Positions 24,117 to 36,889 of a stretch of DNA of 64,000 nt are shown in pieces (within the stretch, counting starts at the first letter, position 1; each line of letters starts with the position of its first letter). The notes beneath the pieces were generated by a model. That model made no database searches and was not told the origin of the DNA. It saw only the letters and a list, made by a program, of their open reading frames with translations. The stretch lies in contig OY744469.1 of assembly GCA_963556145.1 (NCBI GenBank), positions 6,110,767-6,174,766 on the forward strand. Direction: 5' to 3'. The position numbers were made by a program, and so were the translations under genes. This DNA is from Hygrocybe punicea. Lineage: Eukaryota; Basidiomycota; Agaricomycetes; Agaricales; Hygrophoraceae.

Positions 24117-26088
24117 GAGTTGAAGCCTTGACTCGTCGTTTTCAACGACACGAAACGGGTGCAGAAGAGCACCCAAGGTTGTATTTTTTTTTTCAATCTT
24201 TTTTTTTTTTGCTAAGTGATGTTACATTTTGTGTAGTTACCCCACGCCAAACGCAGGCGAACGCGAACACCCACCAACCTACCCAACCCAGACAAGAATG
24301 CCACGGCCACCTGAGCAAAGCCAATGGGCGTGGACGACAACGGTCCCGGTGAGGATAGTGGAAACAGGCCCGCGATGCCGGGGAAGGTGCCAGACGGCAA
24401 CGACAAGGACACGCCAGACGGCATCGACGAGGACACAGACGGCCCACCAGGGGACGACGAGGATGGAGATGGCCAGCCAGGGGACGACGAGGATGGAGAC
24501 AGCCAGCCACGGGACGACAGGATGACGGAGACGACGATGACCAGCCAGGGGACGATGGCGAAGGGAACGACGAGGGATTACGACGACAGGACGACGACGA
24601 GAACGGGGGACGACGATGACGACGACGACAGGGACAAAGACAAAGACAAAGACAAAGACAAAGACAAAGACAAAGACAAAGACAAAGACGGAGACGGGGA
24701 CGGGGACGACGACGGAGACGTAGATGACGAGGACGATGGAGGTATGTACATGCCACCCCCCTCCTCTCTCTCCTCCTCTCCCTCTCCCTGCTGCCCGTCC
24801 CTCTCCCACTCCCTTCTCCCACTCCTTCTCCCACTCTCACCCCCCCTCCACCACCTCCCACCTCCCACTCCCTTCTCTCACCCTGCCTCCCTCCTCTCAC
24901 CACCCCCAGCCTCTGCCTCCTCCCACCACCACCAGCCATATTTAATTATTTAATTATGTATTTAGATAAAATAATTATTTAATTTATATTGTCATTCTAA
25001 GCAATATTGAGGTATTGTTATTCATATGAGGTATGTATTTATTTACAATTGAGTAATATTAAACAAAAAAAGCACAATATTCCAAGTGGGGTAAGTTCTG
25101 ATTTTGGCATATAAGTAGCTCCTGTAATGGCTGATGGTAAAACTGAGATATTTTGCATTTTCAAAAGAATAAATTTGTAATTTTGCTATTCTGTGTACTT
25201 TTGATAACTGCATTTCAAATTATATTACAATGCCCCTGGCAACTGCCAAAAGAAACTGACCATCCAGTGGCTACTGCTCTGAGTTAAACTGGGGGTCCAG
25301 CAACTGCTGCACCTGGTTAAACTGGAGGTACAGTAGCTGCCACTCTGAGTTAAACTGGAGGTGCAGCAAGTGCTGCACCTGGTTAAACTGACCATCCAGT
25401 AGCTAGTGCTCCGAGTTAAACTGATGGTACAGCAAATGCTGCACCTGGTTAAACTGGAGGTACAGTAGCTGCTGCTCCATGTTAAACTGGAGGTGCAGCA
25501 AGTGCTGCACCTGGTTCAACTGAGGGTACAGCAAGTGCTGCACCTGGTTAAACTGGAGGTACAGTAGCCGCTGCTCCGAGTTAAACTGGAGGTGCAGCAA
25601 GTGCTGCACCTGGTTAAACTGACCATCCAGCAGCTACTGCTATGAGTTAAACTGGATGTCCAGCAAGTGCTGTATCTGGTTAAACTGAGCAATCAGTAGC
25701 AACTGCTCTGAGTTAAACTAGACATCCAGCAAGTACTGCTTTCAGTTTAACTGCCAGTGCAGTAAATAGTGTGCACAGTTAAACTAAGCTCACAGTAACA
25801 ACTGGGTTGGGTTTAACTGAGCTATACAGTGAACTGAAGGCCTTACCACTCCTGCCTCAAGTTTAACTGAACCTACCACTAATTGCTATGCTGAGTTTAA
25901 CTGTATCACAGCAGGCACTGTCTGGGAGTTTAACTTAAGCCCCAGCTACTAGTGCAGATAGTACACCTAACTTTCATACCTTAACTGGGGTTGAGTTTAA
26001 CTAAAACCCCCTGGACTATTGGATCACGGATCCAAACACCAGCACCGTTGTCACCTTGCCCACCATTGAGCACAACCAAAAGAACCGA

Positions 26089-26996
26089 TGTAGATGCGGG
26101 TTCTTGGTGGCTTCGGAACTATATAAAGAAATAATATAAAGATCCTAACCAGAAGGTGTCAGCGTAGAAGTGACTGGATAATTCAGTGTCGGGAATAGAA
26201 GTAAAAGAAGGGAATGTTAGTAAAAGTAAAGCCGCCGTGTAAAACTGGACTAATAACGACGAAGCCGGCGATGAATGGAGTGAAAACGGACAAATAGTAA
26301 AGAACCCGACGATGCCGACGATGTCGGGTACGGCGGGTCGGGTCGGGTCGGGTCGGAAACGATGAACAAATATACGGGAACAACGATAAAGACGACGAAG
26401 AGGACTATAAAAAGCTAAGGGTCTACGTGGACGAGCATTTGAAGGGATTAAAAGGTGATTCTGACTAAAGGGAAACGGGGACTAAGGGTATGTTGTTTTG
26501 TACGGTCGTCGGGGACCGTTTTTATAGTACAGGAAACAGTAATCTACTTTCGGACATGTCTACTTCGGCCGATGGTAAGCTACAAAGAAAGGTTGGAATG
26601 GGGATGTGGAAAGGGGGGTTGCAAAGCAACGAAGACAGGAAATGGAGGGGAAAACGAATATGCAAGGAAAAGATCTAGAAAGTCCTACATATCTCCGAAA
26701 GGACGATGGGATGCATAAATAAAGTAAATCCGAAGTCGGGGATTGAGTCCGAAGAGATCCATCTCCTGGAATTGGAACTCCGAGGCGTTTGAGGCTGCCG
26801 GATTTGGTCTGAGAGCGGCTGTGACGAAGCGGCATACGTCGGGTTATGTCGGTCACATCAGGTCACGTCACGTCACGTCACGTCGGGTTGCGTCGGGTTA
26901 TGTCGGGTTCGAATGCGAGTTGGATAGAGGCATCGGGTTCGTCCGGATTCGTGATATATCGAGGATACGGACTCAGAGGGATGTCGACCCTCTACA
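26089..26996 (-). repeat. LARD copy 2, 3' LTR (left)
   Basis: 908 bp, TGTAGATGCGGG...CCCTCTACA on the plus strand. Compared with copy 1 it has CAGAAGGTGTC in place of CTGTGGGTGTC and other small changes, so it is a distinct sub-lineage. Confidence 0.9.
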
Positions 26997-27596
26997 TCTC
27001 CAGGGTACTTTAAATAAAGACCATCCCTGGTCTATACTATGTGGACTCGGGACTCGGATGCGTGAGATGAAACCGACGCGGTGGTTGTGGAAGCGGGTTC
27101 GACAGGATGAGGTGGGTTGTGGATGACGCAAACGGGGACAGCGGATGGTGACTAGCGGAGCTCGATGGATGGTCGGAGGCTGAGAGCGGAGAATGGGGAA
27201 CAAAACGGGTGAAGCCGGTGTCGAGGAAAGGGAAACAAAATACATAGAACCAGGGAAAAGGGAACTGAGCGGAAATGAAAGAAGAGATGGAAAGCTACAA
27301 AAACAGGACAAACGGGGAGTGGAAACGCAAAATAGATGAGAAAATAAATAAATGTTGGGTATCGGAAAGAGGGGACACGATAGAAATCAAGTCGGGATAA
27401 AACTAAACGTGACATAGGATTGGGGGCGGGTGAGGAAGACGAGTAAGGCAGGTGCGGAAACGAAATAAAACACAAGCGGATGACAAAGACGATCTGGGCG
27501 GGTCGAGTTAGGGTCAGCGGCTTTGGTGGCTGTGTCAACGGGTGGCGGAAACGGTGGCGTAGGGGTAGACATGATATGACGACGGTGGTTGTTCAA

Positions 27597-27855
27597 TACG
27601 ATATGACGAAAACGGAGGTTCGATAGACGACGACGGAGGTTCGATATACGATGGCGGAGGTTCGATACGATATGACGAAAACGGAGGTTCGATGGACGAC
27701 GATGGAGGTTCGATATACGATGGCGGAGGTTCGATAGACGATATGACGAAAACGGAGGTTCGATGGACGACGACGGAGGTTCAATATACGATGGCGGAGG
27801 TTCGATAGACGGCGGCGGAGGTTCGATAGACGATGGCGGAGGTTCGATATGTCAA
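27597..27855. repeat. 18-bp tandem array inside LARD copy 2
   Basis: Same GACGGAGGTTCGAT-based unit as in copy 1, about thirteen copies with different order. Confidence 0.75.
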
Positions 27856-29279
27856 TACTAATATGGGGGCGATAATCAACGGATGTGAAATCAGCCTCAT
27901 ACTAGGCGGTTCAGCACCGGCTTGGACCCGTGGGGAAGCATTCTCCCCCATGGAACTGAAATATAAAGTCGGGTGGGTTGGGAATCGAAGCCGAGACAGG
28001 GAACGTTGTATCTGGGTCGAAACGGTGGCGGAAATGGTGGGTCATGGAAAGCGGAGAGCGATGTCAATGAGTGGAATGCGGGTGCGTGGGGAATGAGTGA
28101 AGCGGTGCATCGGGTTCGTAAGCGGGTGCGGCGGGTTCGTAAACGGGTTCGCTGGGTGCGACGGATTCATAAGCGGGTGTGTCGAGTACGTCGGGTGTAT
28201 TATGCGGGTGTCGGGTGTGTCGGGAACGAGTGTATTTCTTTTTATCTTTCTTTTATCTCTGACGTTTTTCTTTCTTTTTATTTATTTAATCTATTTATGT
28301 ATATATTTCTTATGCCGATGGACGGTGACGGGTTTTCGTAGGGTCGGGTTCGGTGGGTATGGGGGTGCGAAGGTGGCGGGTACGGGATGTGAAACCGGAA
28401 CCGGAACCTCATGCTCGAATTGAGCCGGAACCGGAACCGGATGCCGCGGAATCGTTGGGAACGCGTCCGGGTTCGTAGTCGGGTGCTGTGATGCGAGTCG
28501 CGGATCCGGATCCGGAAGCCGATGTAGCGGATTGGTCGAAAACGGGTTGTCGGGTGTGGCGGTATGGCATAGGGCCACGTAGGGAGACGGGGCGGACGAC
28601 GTGGGCGGATAAGAGGGAACGTGGGATTGCGTGACGTGGCTCGTGGTTTCGTGAGGTCGTTCGAGGATGGCGAGAGGTCGAGGAGGCGGCAACGGGTGGT
28701 CGATGTCGGGGGACGGAGGCGGATGACGTGGGCGGATGAGACGACGTGGACTGGGAGATAGATTGGGGGTGATACGGGTGGCGTTTCGTGTACTTTCGTG
28801 GCGGATATGCGTGGGGATTTGACAACGATGCGTCGGGTCGTGGAACGGGTTTGAGCGGCCGGTGGTCACGGTTTCGCGGGCGTAACCCAACGGGTCTTCG
28901 TTTGGGCTCGCGAGAGGGACGTCGTGGGATTGGTCGAGGACGTAGGTGGTCGAGGGGGAGTGGGCGAGGACGGGGACGGCTGGGAAGCGGGGGTCGAGAG
29001 TGGGAGTCGACAGGGTGACGTAGGTGACGTGGCCGCTTGCGTGGGACGACGAGGGACGGGGCGGACGTGTTTGGGGCAGTAGGGAGCCATGTCGAGGTGC
29101 GGAGGCGTGAACGTGGGTGTGGTAGTGGTCGTACGCGGTGGTCGTTGGTCCTGGATGAGAGAACGCGGTGGTAGGCCGTTGGGTGACGTGGCATGGCGTT
29201 GGAAGCTCTAATATAACGGGGACAGCTTGTAGGGGTTTGCGAGGGCGATGTGGGGTGCTAGGAACTAGTGGGAAGCAGC

Positions 29280-29790
29280 GGGTGGTCCAACGAGGACGTG
29301 AGCGGCCGGGGATGTCGAGTTACGGGGGCACGAGGAAGTATGACGTGGCAACGCGTGAGGCGTCGATGACGGCGAGGATGGCTCGTGAGGGCTCGCGAGT
29401 GGTGTCGTGGGGCTGTAGGAAACGGTACGAGGCGACGGGGAGGTCCAACGAGGGCGTAAGCGGCCGGGGATGTCGAGTATGATGACGTGGCAACACGTGA
29501 GGGGTCGATGACGGCGAGGATGGCTCGTGAGAGCTCGCGAGGGGCGTCGTAGGGCCATAGGAAGCGGTACGAGGCGACGGGGAGGTCCAACGACGGCGTG
29601 AGCGGCCGGGGTGTCGAGTAGGCGAGGGCACGAGGAGGGATGACGTGGTAAGCGGTTGGGGCTTCGATAACGGCGAAGACGACTCGTGTGGGCTCGCGAA
29701 GGGTGCTGTGGGGACTCAGAAAGCCATACGAGGCTGCGTGGGGGTAGCAACGAGGGCGTGAGCGGCCGGAGATGTCGACTAGGCGGGGGC
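29280..29790. repeat. 160-bp tandem repeats inside LARD copy 2
   Basis: The landmark AGCGGCCGG recurs near 29299, 29458, 29599 and 29760: four units against six in copy 1. Confidence 0.75.
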
Positions 29791-30566
29791 ACGAGGAGGG
29801 ATGACGTGGCGACGCGTTGGGGGCTCGATAATGGCGAGGACGGCTCGTGAGGGCTCGGGACTGGTGTCGTGGGGCTATAGCACGGTGTTGAGGGCTCGAA
29901 CGCGGCGGGGCTGCTCGTACGGACTCGTGGAGGGCGGTGACGTGGTTTGCTGGTAACTTCGCGGGCTCAGACGACGGGGGCATGTCAAGGCTTGTTTCCG
30001 GTGACAAGTGCGAGTTCGTAGAAGTAAACGGCTGGGTGTGCACAGGCTAAACCCGTTGCACGGCGCTCCGTCTGTTCCGAGTCGTCAGTGCTGTTGGGTG
30101 CGTCGTTGAGGCTTTCCGGTCGCGGTTCTTCGACGGGTATCGGTGGGGAGTGAGATTCCGAGCGTGTTGGGGGTCTATAAACGAGTGTGGATAGTGGATG
30201 TGACGGAGTTCGAGACTTCGAGTCGACAAACGAGGGTGTTGGATCGTGGCTGTGCAAGTTTCCTAAAGCGGAGGCGGCCGTTGGGTCGGCCGCACAAGAG
30301 CGGATTCGAAGTTGTACGTGGAACTAGACAGTTGCAGTCGTAAAAGAAGAGAGGATAGTAATAAAATCAAACCCTAATGATGGTGCGATAGTTGGAGATC
30401 AGATTGTCGAGGGATCGGATGTCGGATGTAAAGGGGTCGGTAACGGCACTAACGGGTGTCGGATGTGTAGAGTGCGGCGGCAGGGCTTGTTTCGAAATGA
30501 CGAAAGGAAATATAGGGCGGAATGAATGTGTCTTGGCACTGAATTATCCTCGCGGTGGGCTCCAGA

Positions 30567-31474
30567 TGTAGATGCGGGTTCTTGGTGGCTTCGGAACTAT
30601 ATAAAGAAATAATATAAAGATCCTAACCAGAAGGTGTCAGCGTAGAAGTGACTGGATAATTCAGTGTCGGGAATAGAAGTAAAAGAAGGGAATGTTAGTA
30701 AAAGTAAAGCCGCCGTGTAAAACTGGACTAATAACGACGAAGCCGGCGATGAATGGAGTGAAAACGGACAAATAGTAAAGAACCCGACGATGCCGACGAT
30801 GTCGGGTACGGCGGGTCGGGTCGGGTCGGGTCGGAAACGATGAACAAATATACGGGAACAACGATAAAGACGACGAAGAGGACTATAAAAAGCTAAGGGT
30901 CTACGTGGACGAGCATTTGAAGGGATTAAAAGGTGATTCTGACTAAAGGGAAACGGGGACTAAGGGTATGTTGTTTTGTACGGTCGTCGGGGACCGTTTT
31001 TATAGTACAGGAAACAGTAATCTACTTTCGGACATGTCTACTTCGGCCGATGGTAAGCTACAAAGAAAGGTTGGAATGGGGATGTGGAAAGGGGGGTTGC
31101 AAAGCAACGAAGACAGGAAATGGAGGGGAAAACGAATATGCAAGGAAAAGATCTAGAAAGTCCTACATATCTCCGAAAGGACGATGGGATGCATAAATAA
31201 AGTAAATCCGAAGTCGGGGATTGAGTCCGAAGAGATCCATCTCCTGGAATTGGAACTCCGAGGCGTTTGAGGCTGCCGGATTTGGTCTGAGAGCGGCTGT
31301 GACGAAGCGGCATACGTCGGGTTATGTCGGTCACATCAGGTCACGTCACGTCACGTCACGTCGGGTTGCGTCGGGTTATGTCGGGTTCGAATGCGAGTTG
31401 GATAGAGGCATCGGGTTCGTCCGGATTCGTGATATATCGAGGATACGGACTCAGAGGGATGTCGACCCTCTACA
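30567..31474 (-). repeat. LARD copy 2, 5' LTR (right)
   Basis: 908 bp, identical by eye to the left LTR. The neighbouring primer-site sequence TCTGGAGCCCACCGCGAG is on the minus strand just before 30567. Confidence 0.9.
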
Positions 31475-34400
31475 CCGACGAGAACGGTCCAACACCAGAA
31501 AGCCGGATTTTTAAAAGTCGAGGACCCGGAGATACCTTTCGGGAAGGATGCACCGGGAGATGAGAAGCCACCACTCGAAAGCGACCACACCTATACCACG
31601 AACTATGCTTCCCTTTTGCCGTTTCACCTAGAAGAGGACTTATGTTTTTCTATCGATTTAGATTTCTCTTCGTCTCAGCCTCAGACTGCCGCCCAGTACA
31701 TTTCATTGTTGACTGATGTACAAAATCAGATACGTACTACCGATACCCTTCCTTCGTCTTGTTCCGTCTCCGCTCCCGCGTCACCTATTTCTTCCTCGAA
31801 TATTTGTAACAAAGCCCCTACTAAACACGCTACTTATATCTCGTATACCACCCCCCCTACCAGGGACCTAACAGGAGTCGTCACCAAGAAAAAGTAGAAG
31901 AAGGTAGCCGATCGTATCCGCCCAATTTCTACCACTCTCCCCGACAAATACTGAATCATACGCGAGATCACCGGCGACCCACTAGCCGATTTACCCACAC
32001 TCCTGACTCACCCACCCGACTTTACACCCGGCACCCGCTATACCCAGGAATGACATGATGCGATGCCGATGGATTCCTGTGGCCTGAGGAAGAGAAACTC
32101 GGCCACCATATCATCAAAACGCAAGAAGCCACCTTTGCCTGGAACGAATCCGAGAAAGGCCAGTTCAATACGGACTACTTCCCACCGATCCACATTCCCA
32201 CCGTACCGCATGACCCATGGGTCCATCGAAATATCCCAATCCCACCTGGCATCCTTAACGAAGTCATCGGCATCATCAAAGACAAAATTAACGCCGGTAC
32301 CTATGAACCCTCGAATTCGTCATACCGCTCCCGCTGGTTCTGTGTTTTGAAAAAGGATGGGAAGTCCCTTCGAATTGTCCACAATCTACAGCCGCTTAAC
32401 GCTGTCACTATCCACGATCCCGCCGTACCGCCCATGACCGAGCACTTGGCCAAGGCCTTTGGCGGCCACTCTTGCTATGCTTCTTTCGACCTCTTCGTCT
32501 CTTTCGACCAACGCCTTGTCCACCCCTCGTCTCGGGACTATATGATGTTTCAGTCTCCACTCGGAACGCTTCGACTTACGCGGATCGCTATGGGATACAC
32601 AAATTCCCCGCAGATCCTACACGGTGACTCCATGTACATCCTCCATGACGAAATCCCTCATCTTGCCGTTCCGTATATGGATGATATTCCTGTCAAAGGG
32701 CCTCCAACCCGCTACGAGCAACCCGACGGTACCTATGAGACCATACCCGAGAACCTGGCAATCCGACGTTTCATTTGGGAGCACTTCCAAGGTGTCAACC
32801 GCGTCATCCAGTGTTTCCACTATGTCGGCGGTACCTTCAACGGCAAGAAACTCGAGTTGTGTCGACCCTCAGTCATCGTTGTCGGCCACCAATGCACATA
32901 CGAAGGAAGAGTAGCCGATGACTCCAAAGTACAGAAGATTCGTGATTGGCCACTGCCAACCAACCTCACCGAAGTTTGTGCCTTTCTCGGTATCTGCGGC
33001 ATCTTGCGTATTTTTATCAAGGACTTCTCGCTCCACTCCTGACCCCTCGTCCGTCTTACCCACAAAGGTATACCCTTTGAATTTGGTGAAGAAGAAGAGA
33101 CTGCCGTCGACTACCTCAAAAATGCCATCATTTCATCGCCAGCGCTGCGCGCTATCGATTACACGTGTGAATGGGAGGTCATTCTCGCCGTTGATTCTTC
33201 CGTCCTCGGAGTTGGCTTCGTTCTCATGCAAATCCGTGCTGATGGAAAACGATACCCGAATCGATTTGGTTCAATATCTTGGAACGAGCGCGAAGCCCGA
33301 TATTCCCAGTCCAAGCTCGAGCTTTACGGTCTCTTCAGGGCCCTCCGCGCCTACCGGATTTTCATTATCGGCGTCCGCAACCTCACCGTCGAAGTCGACG
33401 CGAAGTACATAAAAGGGATGCTCAACAACCCCGACATCCAGCCCAATGCAACGATCAACCGATGGATAGCCGGCGTGCTCTTATTTGATTTTAGACTCGT
33501 TCATGTACCCGCTTCCACACACGGTGCACCCGACGGACTCTCCAGACGTCCCTGCGCTGCAGAAGACCCCGAGGAGATCAACGACTCCGATGATTGGCTC
33601 GACCATTCTTACGGTTTCTTTATGGAAGTCGTTAACTACCGACCCATCCCCATGCCATCTAAGCCGATTGCCGTATGCAGCCACTGCTGTGCCACAGCTG
33701 ACCAACTCCACGAGTTACCCACCGTCCTCGTCTACACAAATCAGGAAGCCGTTTCTGACATACCGCGATCCGATAAAGCCCGCACGGCCGACGCTCGTCT
33801 TGCTCTCGTCGAGACTTGGTTACGAGATCTAACCCAACCCACGAACCTCACAGATGACGAGTACCGTCTGTTCCTGAGATACTCCCTTGAGTTCTTCATC
33901 ACCAATAACAAGCTTTGGCGCAAAGACCGTCATGGAAAACACAAACTCGTCATACTGCCCGACCGCCGGCTTCAGTTACTCAAAGATGCTCATGACTCTC
34001 TTGGCCACAAAGGTATATTCTCCGTCCGTGCCCGGCTGCTCGATCATTTCTGGTGGCCGCACCTCGACCACGACGTTAAGTGGTACGTCCAGTCTTGTCA
34101 TCAGTGCCAAGTACGACAAATGCGTTATCACCACATTCCGCCGACTGTCGCTACACTGGCCTCACTATTCCGCAAAGCATATGTCGACATGATGTTTATG
34201 CTACGATCCGGCAGCTACCGGTACATTGTCCAAGCCCATTGCTCCCTCTCCGCTTATCCCGAGTTCCGAATGCTACGCCGCGAGACCGGCTCGACCATCG
34301 GCACATTCCTATTCGAAGACATCTTATGCCGTTGGGGCGCTCTCAAAGAGATTGTTACCGACAACGGCGAGCCATTTGTAGAAGCGCTCGACTATCTCGC

Positions 34401-35355
34401 CTCCCGCTACAGTATCCGGCACATCCGCATTTCGCCCTATAACTCACAAGCAAACAGACCCGTTGAACGCCGTCACCTAGATGTCCGGGAGGCCATTATG
34501 AAAAGTTGTGACGGAGATGAAAAGAAATGGCACACCGTTACCCATTCCGTATTTTGGGCCAAACAGGTCACTACACACAAAAGCCTCGGATACTCGTCCT
34601 ACTACATCGCACATGGAGTAGAACTGCTTTTTCCATTCGATTTTGCCGACGCTACGTACATGGTTCCGACGCAAGATACAATGTCTACAACCGACCTCAT
34701 AGTCATCCGCGCCTGACAACTTCATAAACGAGAAGCTGACCCCGACCGGGTCAAAGAAAAGCTTACCAAATCTCGGCTTGCATCCGCCCGGCAATTCGAG
34801 CAGAAATACACCAACACGATCAAAGTTTTTGACTTCGAACCTGGTAACCTCGTTCTCGTCCGAAATTCACGTATCGAAATGTCTCTCGATCGTAAAGCAA
34901 AGCCGTGGTACTTTGGACCCATGGTTGTCGTCAGGAAAACATAAGGCGGATCCTACATACTCGCCGAACTCGACGGTGCGGTTTCTAGATCTCGATTTGC
35001 CGCTTTCCGAGTCGTACCCTACCACGCCCGCTCGAAAATATCGATACCGTTGGACGATTTCTTACAATATCCTGATGCCAATGATACCGATTCAAACGAT
35101 CTTGATGATCCGACGTACCCGCCCTCCATAGACTCCTCACCCGACGACGATTAAGCATTTCCTTTATATCTGTCCACGCTATACCCCTATTTGATTTAGT
35201 TCCTCTTAGTTTTCTAACGATATGACGAATGATGTGAATAGTCCTATGTCTTCGGGAGCCGATCGGCTTTCCTTAGCTGGGTGAACAAGCTGATACGTCT
35301 TTTATGTACACAATATATTTTTTTTTATATACACAGGCTCGTTATTTTTCTCTAT

Positions 35356-36720
35356 TTACAGGCGGCCAGTCTCGTAGTCCCGCCTCAACATCGCCAACCT
35401 TGAGGTCGACCGTTCGAGATCGACACAGAGCCGCTGGAACTCTTGACCGAAGTGGACGAGGTGACGGTTGATGTTGGTGCCCAGGGCTCCCAGCTCCTCC
35501 ATAAGGACCGCCAGCCGCGCCGACACCTGCTCGTAATTCTCCATTGTCAGGACAAACGGGTTTGCTGCTGAGGCCGCCCTAAGCCTTTTCATCGGCCGCT
35601 CTTCCTCCAACTCTTCCTCGTCTTCATCATCGTCCTCAACCGATTCCACATCCTCGACCCGCGGTTTGCTCGTTGAGGCCCAGGCCGGCCTACTGCGGAT
35701 CGGCTTTGTTGTGAACGACAACGGCTTCCTCGTGCCGACCGCAACCTCTTTGCCCTTTCCAGTATCCACCTTGCACCAACCCCCACCCGTCCGGTGTGTA
35801 GCGTTAGTACACCTCTTCTTCAGCCTTCGGCACCGGTCGCAGACATATCCGGTTATGCCCCGGCAAGCCTCCCTGGCCTTGACGCAGTTGGTGCAAGCCT
35901 GCAAAGGGATTGGTTTGGTCAGCTATCAAAAAGTCTCAGTAACGATGAACCAGTGCTCAAAGGAAAACTCACCGTCGTCTCCTCCAACTCCCCGATCACC
36001 GTGGTCTCCGGCTGATCCCGCTCTTGCTCACCTTCACCCTCACCCACCGCAGCTGACCACGGACTGCCCTCTCAACCACCTGCAGCCGGTGGGCCCTCTT
36101 CGATAGCCTTTTCCCTGCGTTCCTCACTAAGTTCGCGCCGATACATGGCCGACCCCCTCTCGACTCGGTCTGCCTCTTGGTTCCAGTGTTGCGACTCCTT
36201 CGCCCTTTCTAGGCTGTCTTGTCGTTCCTCAGACGCCGCTCGTTGTCTTTATTCCTCCTCTTGGTCTTTTAACGCCGCCAGCCGCTTCGCTTCTTTATCT
36301 CGGTTAGCCGCCTCCTCCTCGTCTCGCCATTTCGCGTCGGCCGCCTCCTGCTTCTCTCGTTCTGTCACCTCCTTCAGCCAATCCTCGATGTCCGTTGCAT
36401 ACGACTGCTGGTCAGCCCACAGAGGTGGGGCTACTGGCACGATGCCTGCAGCCCGGAGCTCGGCGACGATCCCATGATAGGCACGCTAGCGGACCAATGT
36501 TAGTTGGGCTAGGATGCGGGTCATCGATTACATTACTCACCATCGCCCTTTTATGGCCGGTCAACCATTGCCTCGCCAACCCCTCGTTACCCTCGGTCAT
36601 TGTCACGAATTGGTTGTTGTGGAACTCGGCCACCGCATTGACGGCCTCTTCGTAGTCCGGCCGGATCTCGGGATCAATGCTGTCAACAAAGGAATAATAT
36701 GTGTCATAGAGGTCAGACAT
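35356..36720 (-). pseudogene. Spliced antisense accessory gene of gypsy A with Zn2Cys6-type cluster
   Basis: Exons complement(35356..35898, 35973..36485, 36541..36720) with clean GT..AG introns of 74 and 55 nt, all phase 0, giving a 411-residue frame. The N-terminus starts MSDLYDTYYSFVDSID. The middle is a charged coiled-coil (EREKQEAADAKWRDEEEAAN). The C-terminal exon opens with a C-X2-C-X6-C-X7-C-X2-C-X6-C cluster (from CTNC to LKKRC), the spacing of fungal Zn2Cys6 DNA-binding domains. An acidic tract (DDDEDEEELEEE) and a final helical region follow. Two in-frame stops, TAA 36249-36251 (CAA?) and TGA 36072-36074 (CGA?), break this copy. It lies opposite to pol, between pol and the 3' LTR. 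A role in regulating element or host transcription is inference. Confidence 0.75.
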
Positions 36721-36889
36721 TGTGGACGTCTGATGGTGTAGAAGAAAAGTCGGATCAACGAAGAGATTTTTTTTATTTTTTTATTTTGCCGTTGTTTGGC
36801 CGCTCACGTGATTGGCCACACTCGCGACCCGCATTTGGAGACCCCATATTCTCGACCACAGATGATCTCTATTAGAAGACCCAAGGAGA

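Larger units (their letters stand above)
22022..26021. mobile_element. 4-kb palindromic foldback element inside gypsy A
   Basis: Left arm 22022-24016 and right arm 24117-26021 are near-complete inverse copies, about 2 kb each, facing a gap of Ns. Outer ends read CAGTGGTCC and, inverted, CAATAGTCC. The flanks GCTCACG (22015-22021) and GATCACG (26022-26028) look like a 7-bp target duplication with one change. Arms contain, from outside in: TTTAAC-rich tandem repeats, an AT-rich block, a polypurine block, a (CTTTGT)n tract and a GTC-rich block. Arms differ by a few bases and by about three tandem units, so they are not an exact assembly mirror. No transposase is present. Confidence 0.82.
26089..31474 (-). 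mobile_element. LARD-type non-coding LTR retroelement, copy 2
   Basis: A 5.4-kb element with two 908-bp LTRs (26089-26996 and 30567-31474) that look identical by eye, so the insertion is recent. The target duplication is CCGA (26085-26088 and 31475-31478). It has the same organisation, orientation and non-coding interior as copy 1, about 0.5 kb shorter because the tandem arrays have fewer units. It lies antisense within the gypsy A pol region. Confidence 0.88.
26029..35154 (+). pseudogene. gypsy A pol (RT, RNase H, integrase), broken and split by LARD copy 2
   Basis: The protease/pol frame resumes at 26029, is cut by LARD copy 2 after 26088 and continues at 31475. Reverse transcriptase lies at about 32200-33000 with YMDD at 32674-32685. 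RNase H follows (ILAVDSSVLGVGF). The integrase has an HHCC finger at about 33990-34110 and a core with VDMMFM, VTDNG and VERRH. A GPY/F-like module (KPWYFGPMVV) is near 34900. In-frame stops: 31895-31897 (TAG), 31952-31954, 32051-32053, 33040-33042 and 34714-34716 (all TGA), 34942-34944 (TAA). One frameshift is near 32060 and another just after 31475. The catalytic residues themselves are largely kept. The C-terminus ends at TAA 35152-35154. Confidence 0.88.

Noticed and set aside
22022..26021. Palindrome as a pure assembly artefact
   Set aside because: Arms are not identical, outer flanks are consecutive parts of the gypsy A frame, and a flanking duplication is visible. Only the loop size is uncertain.
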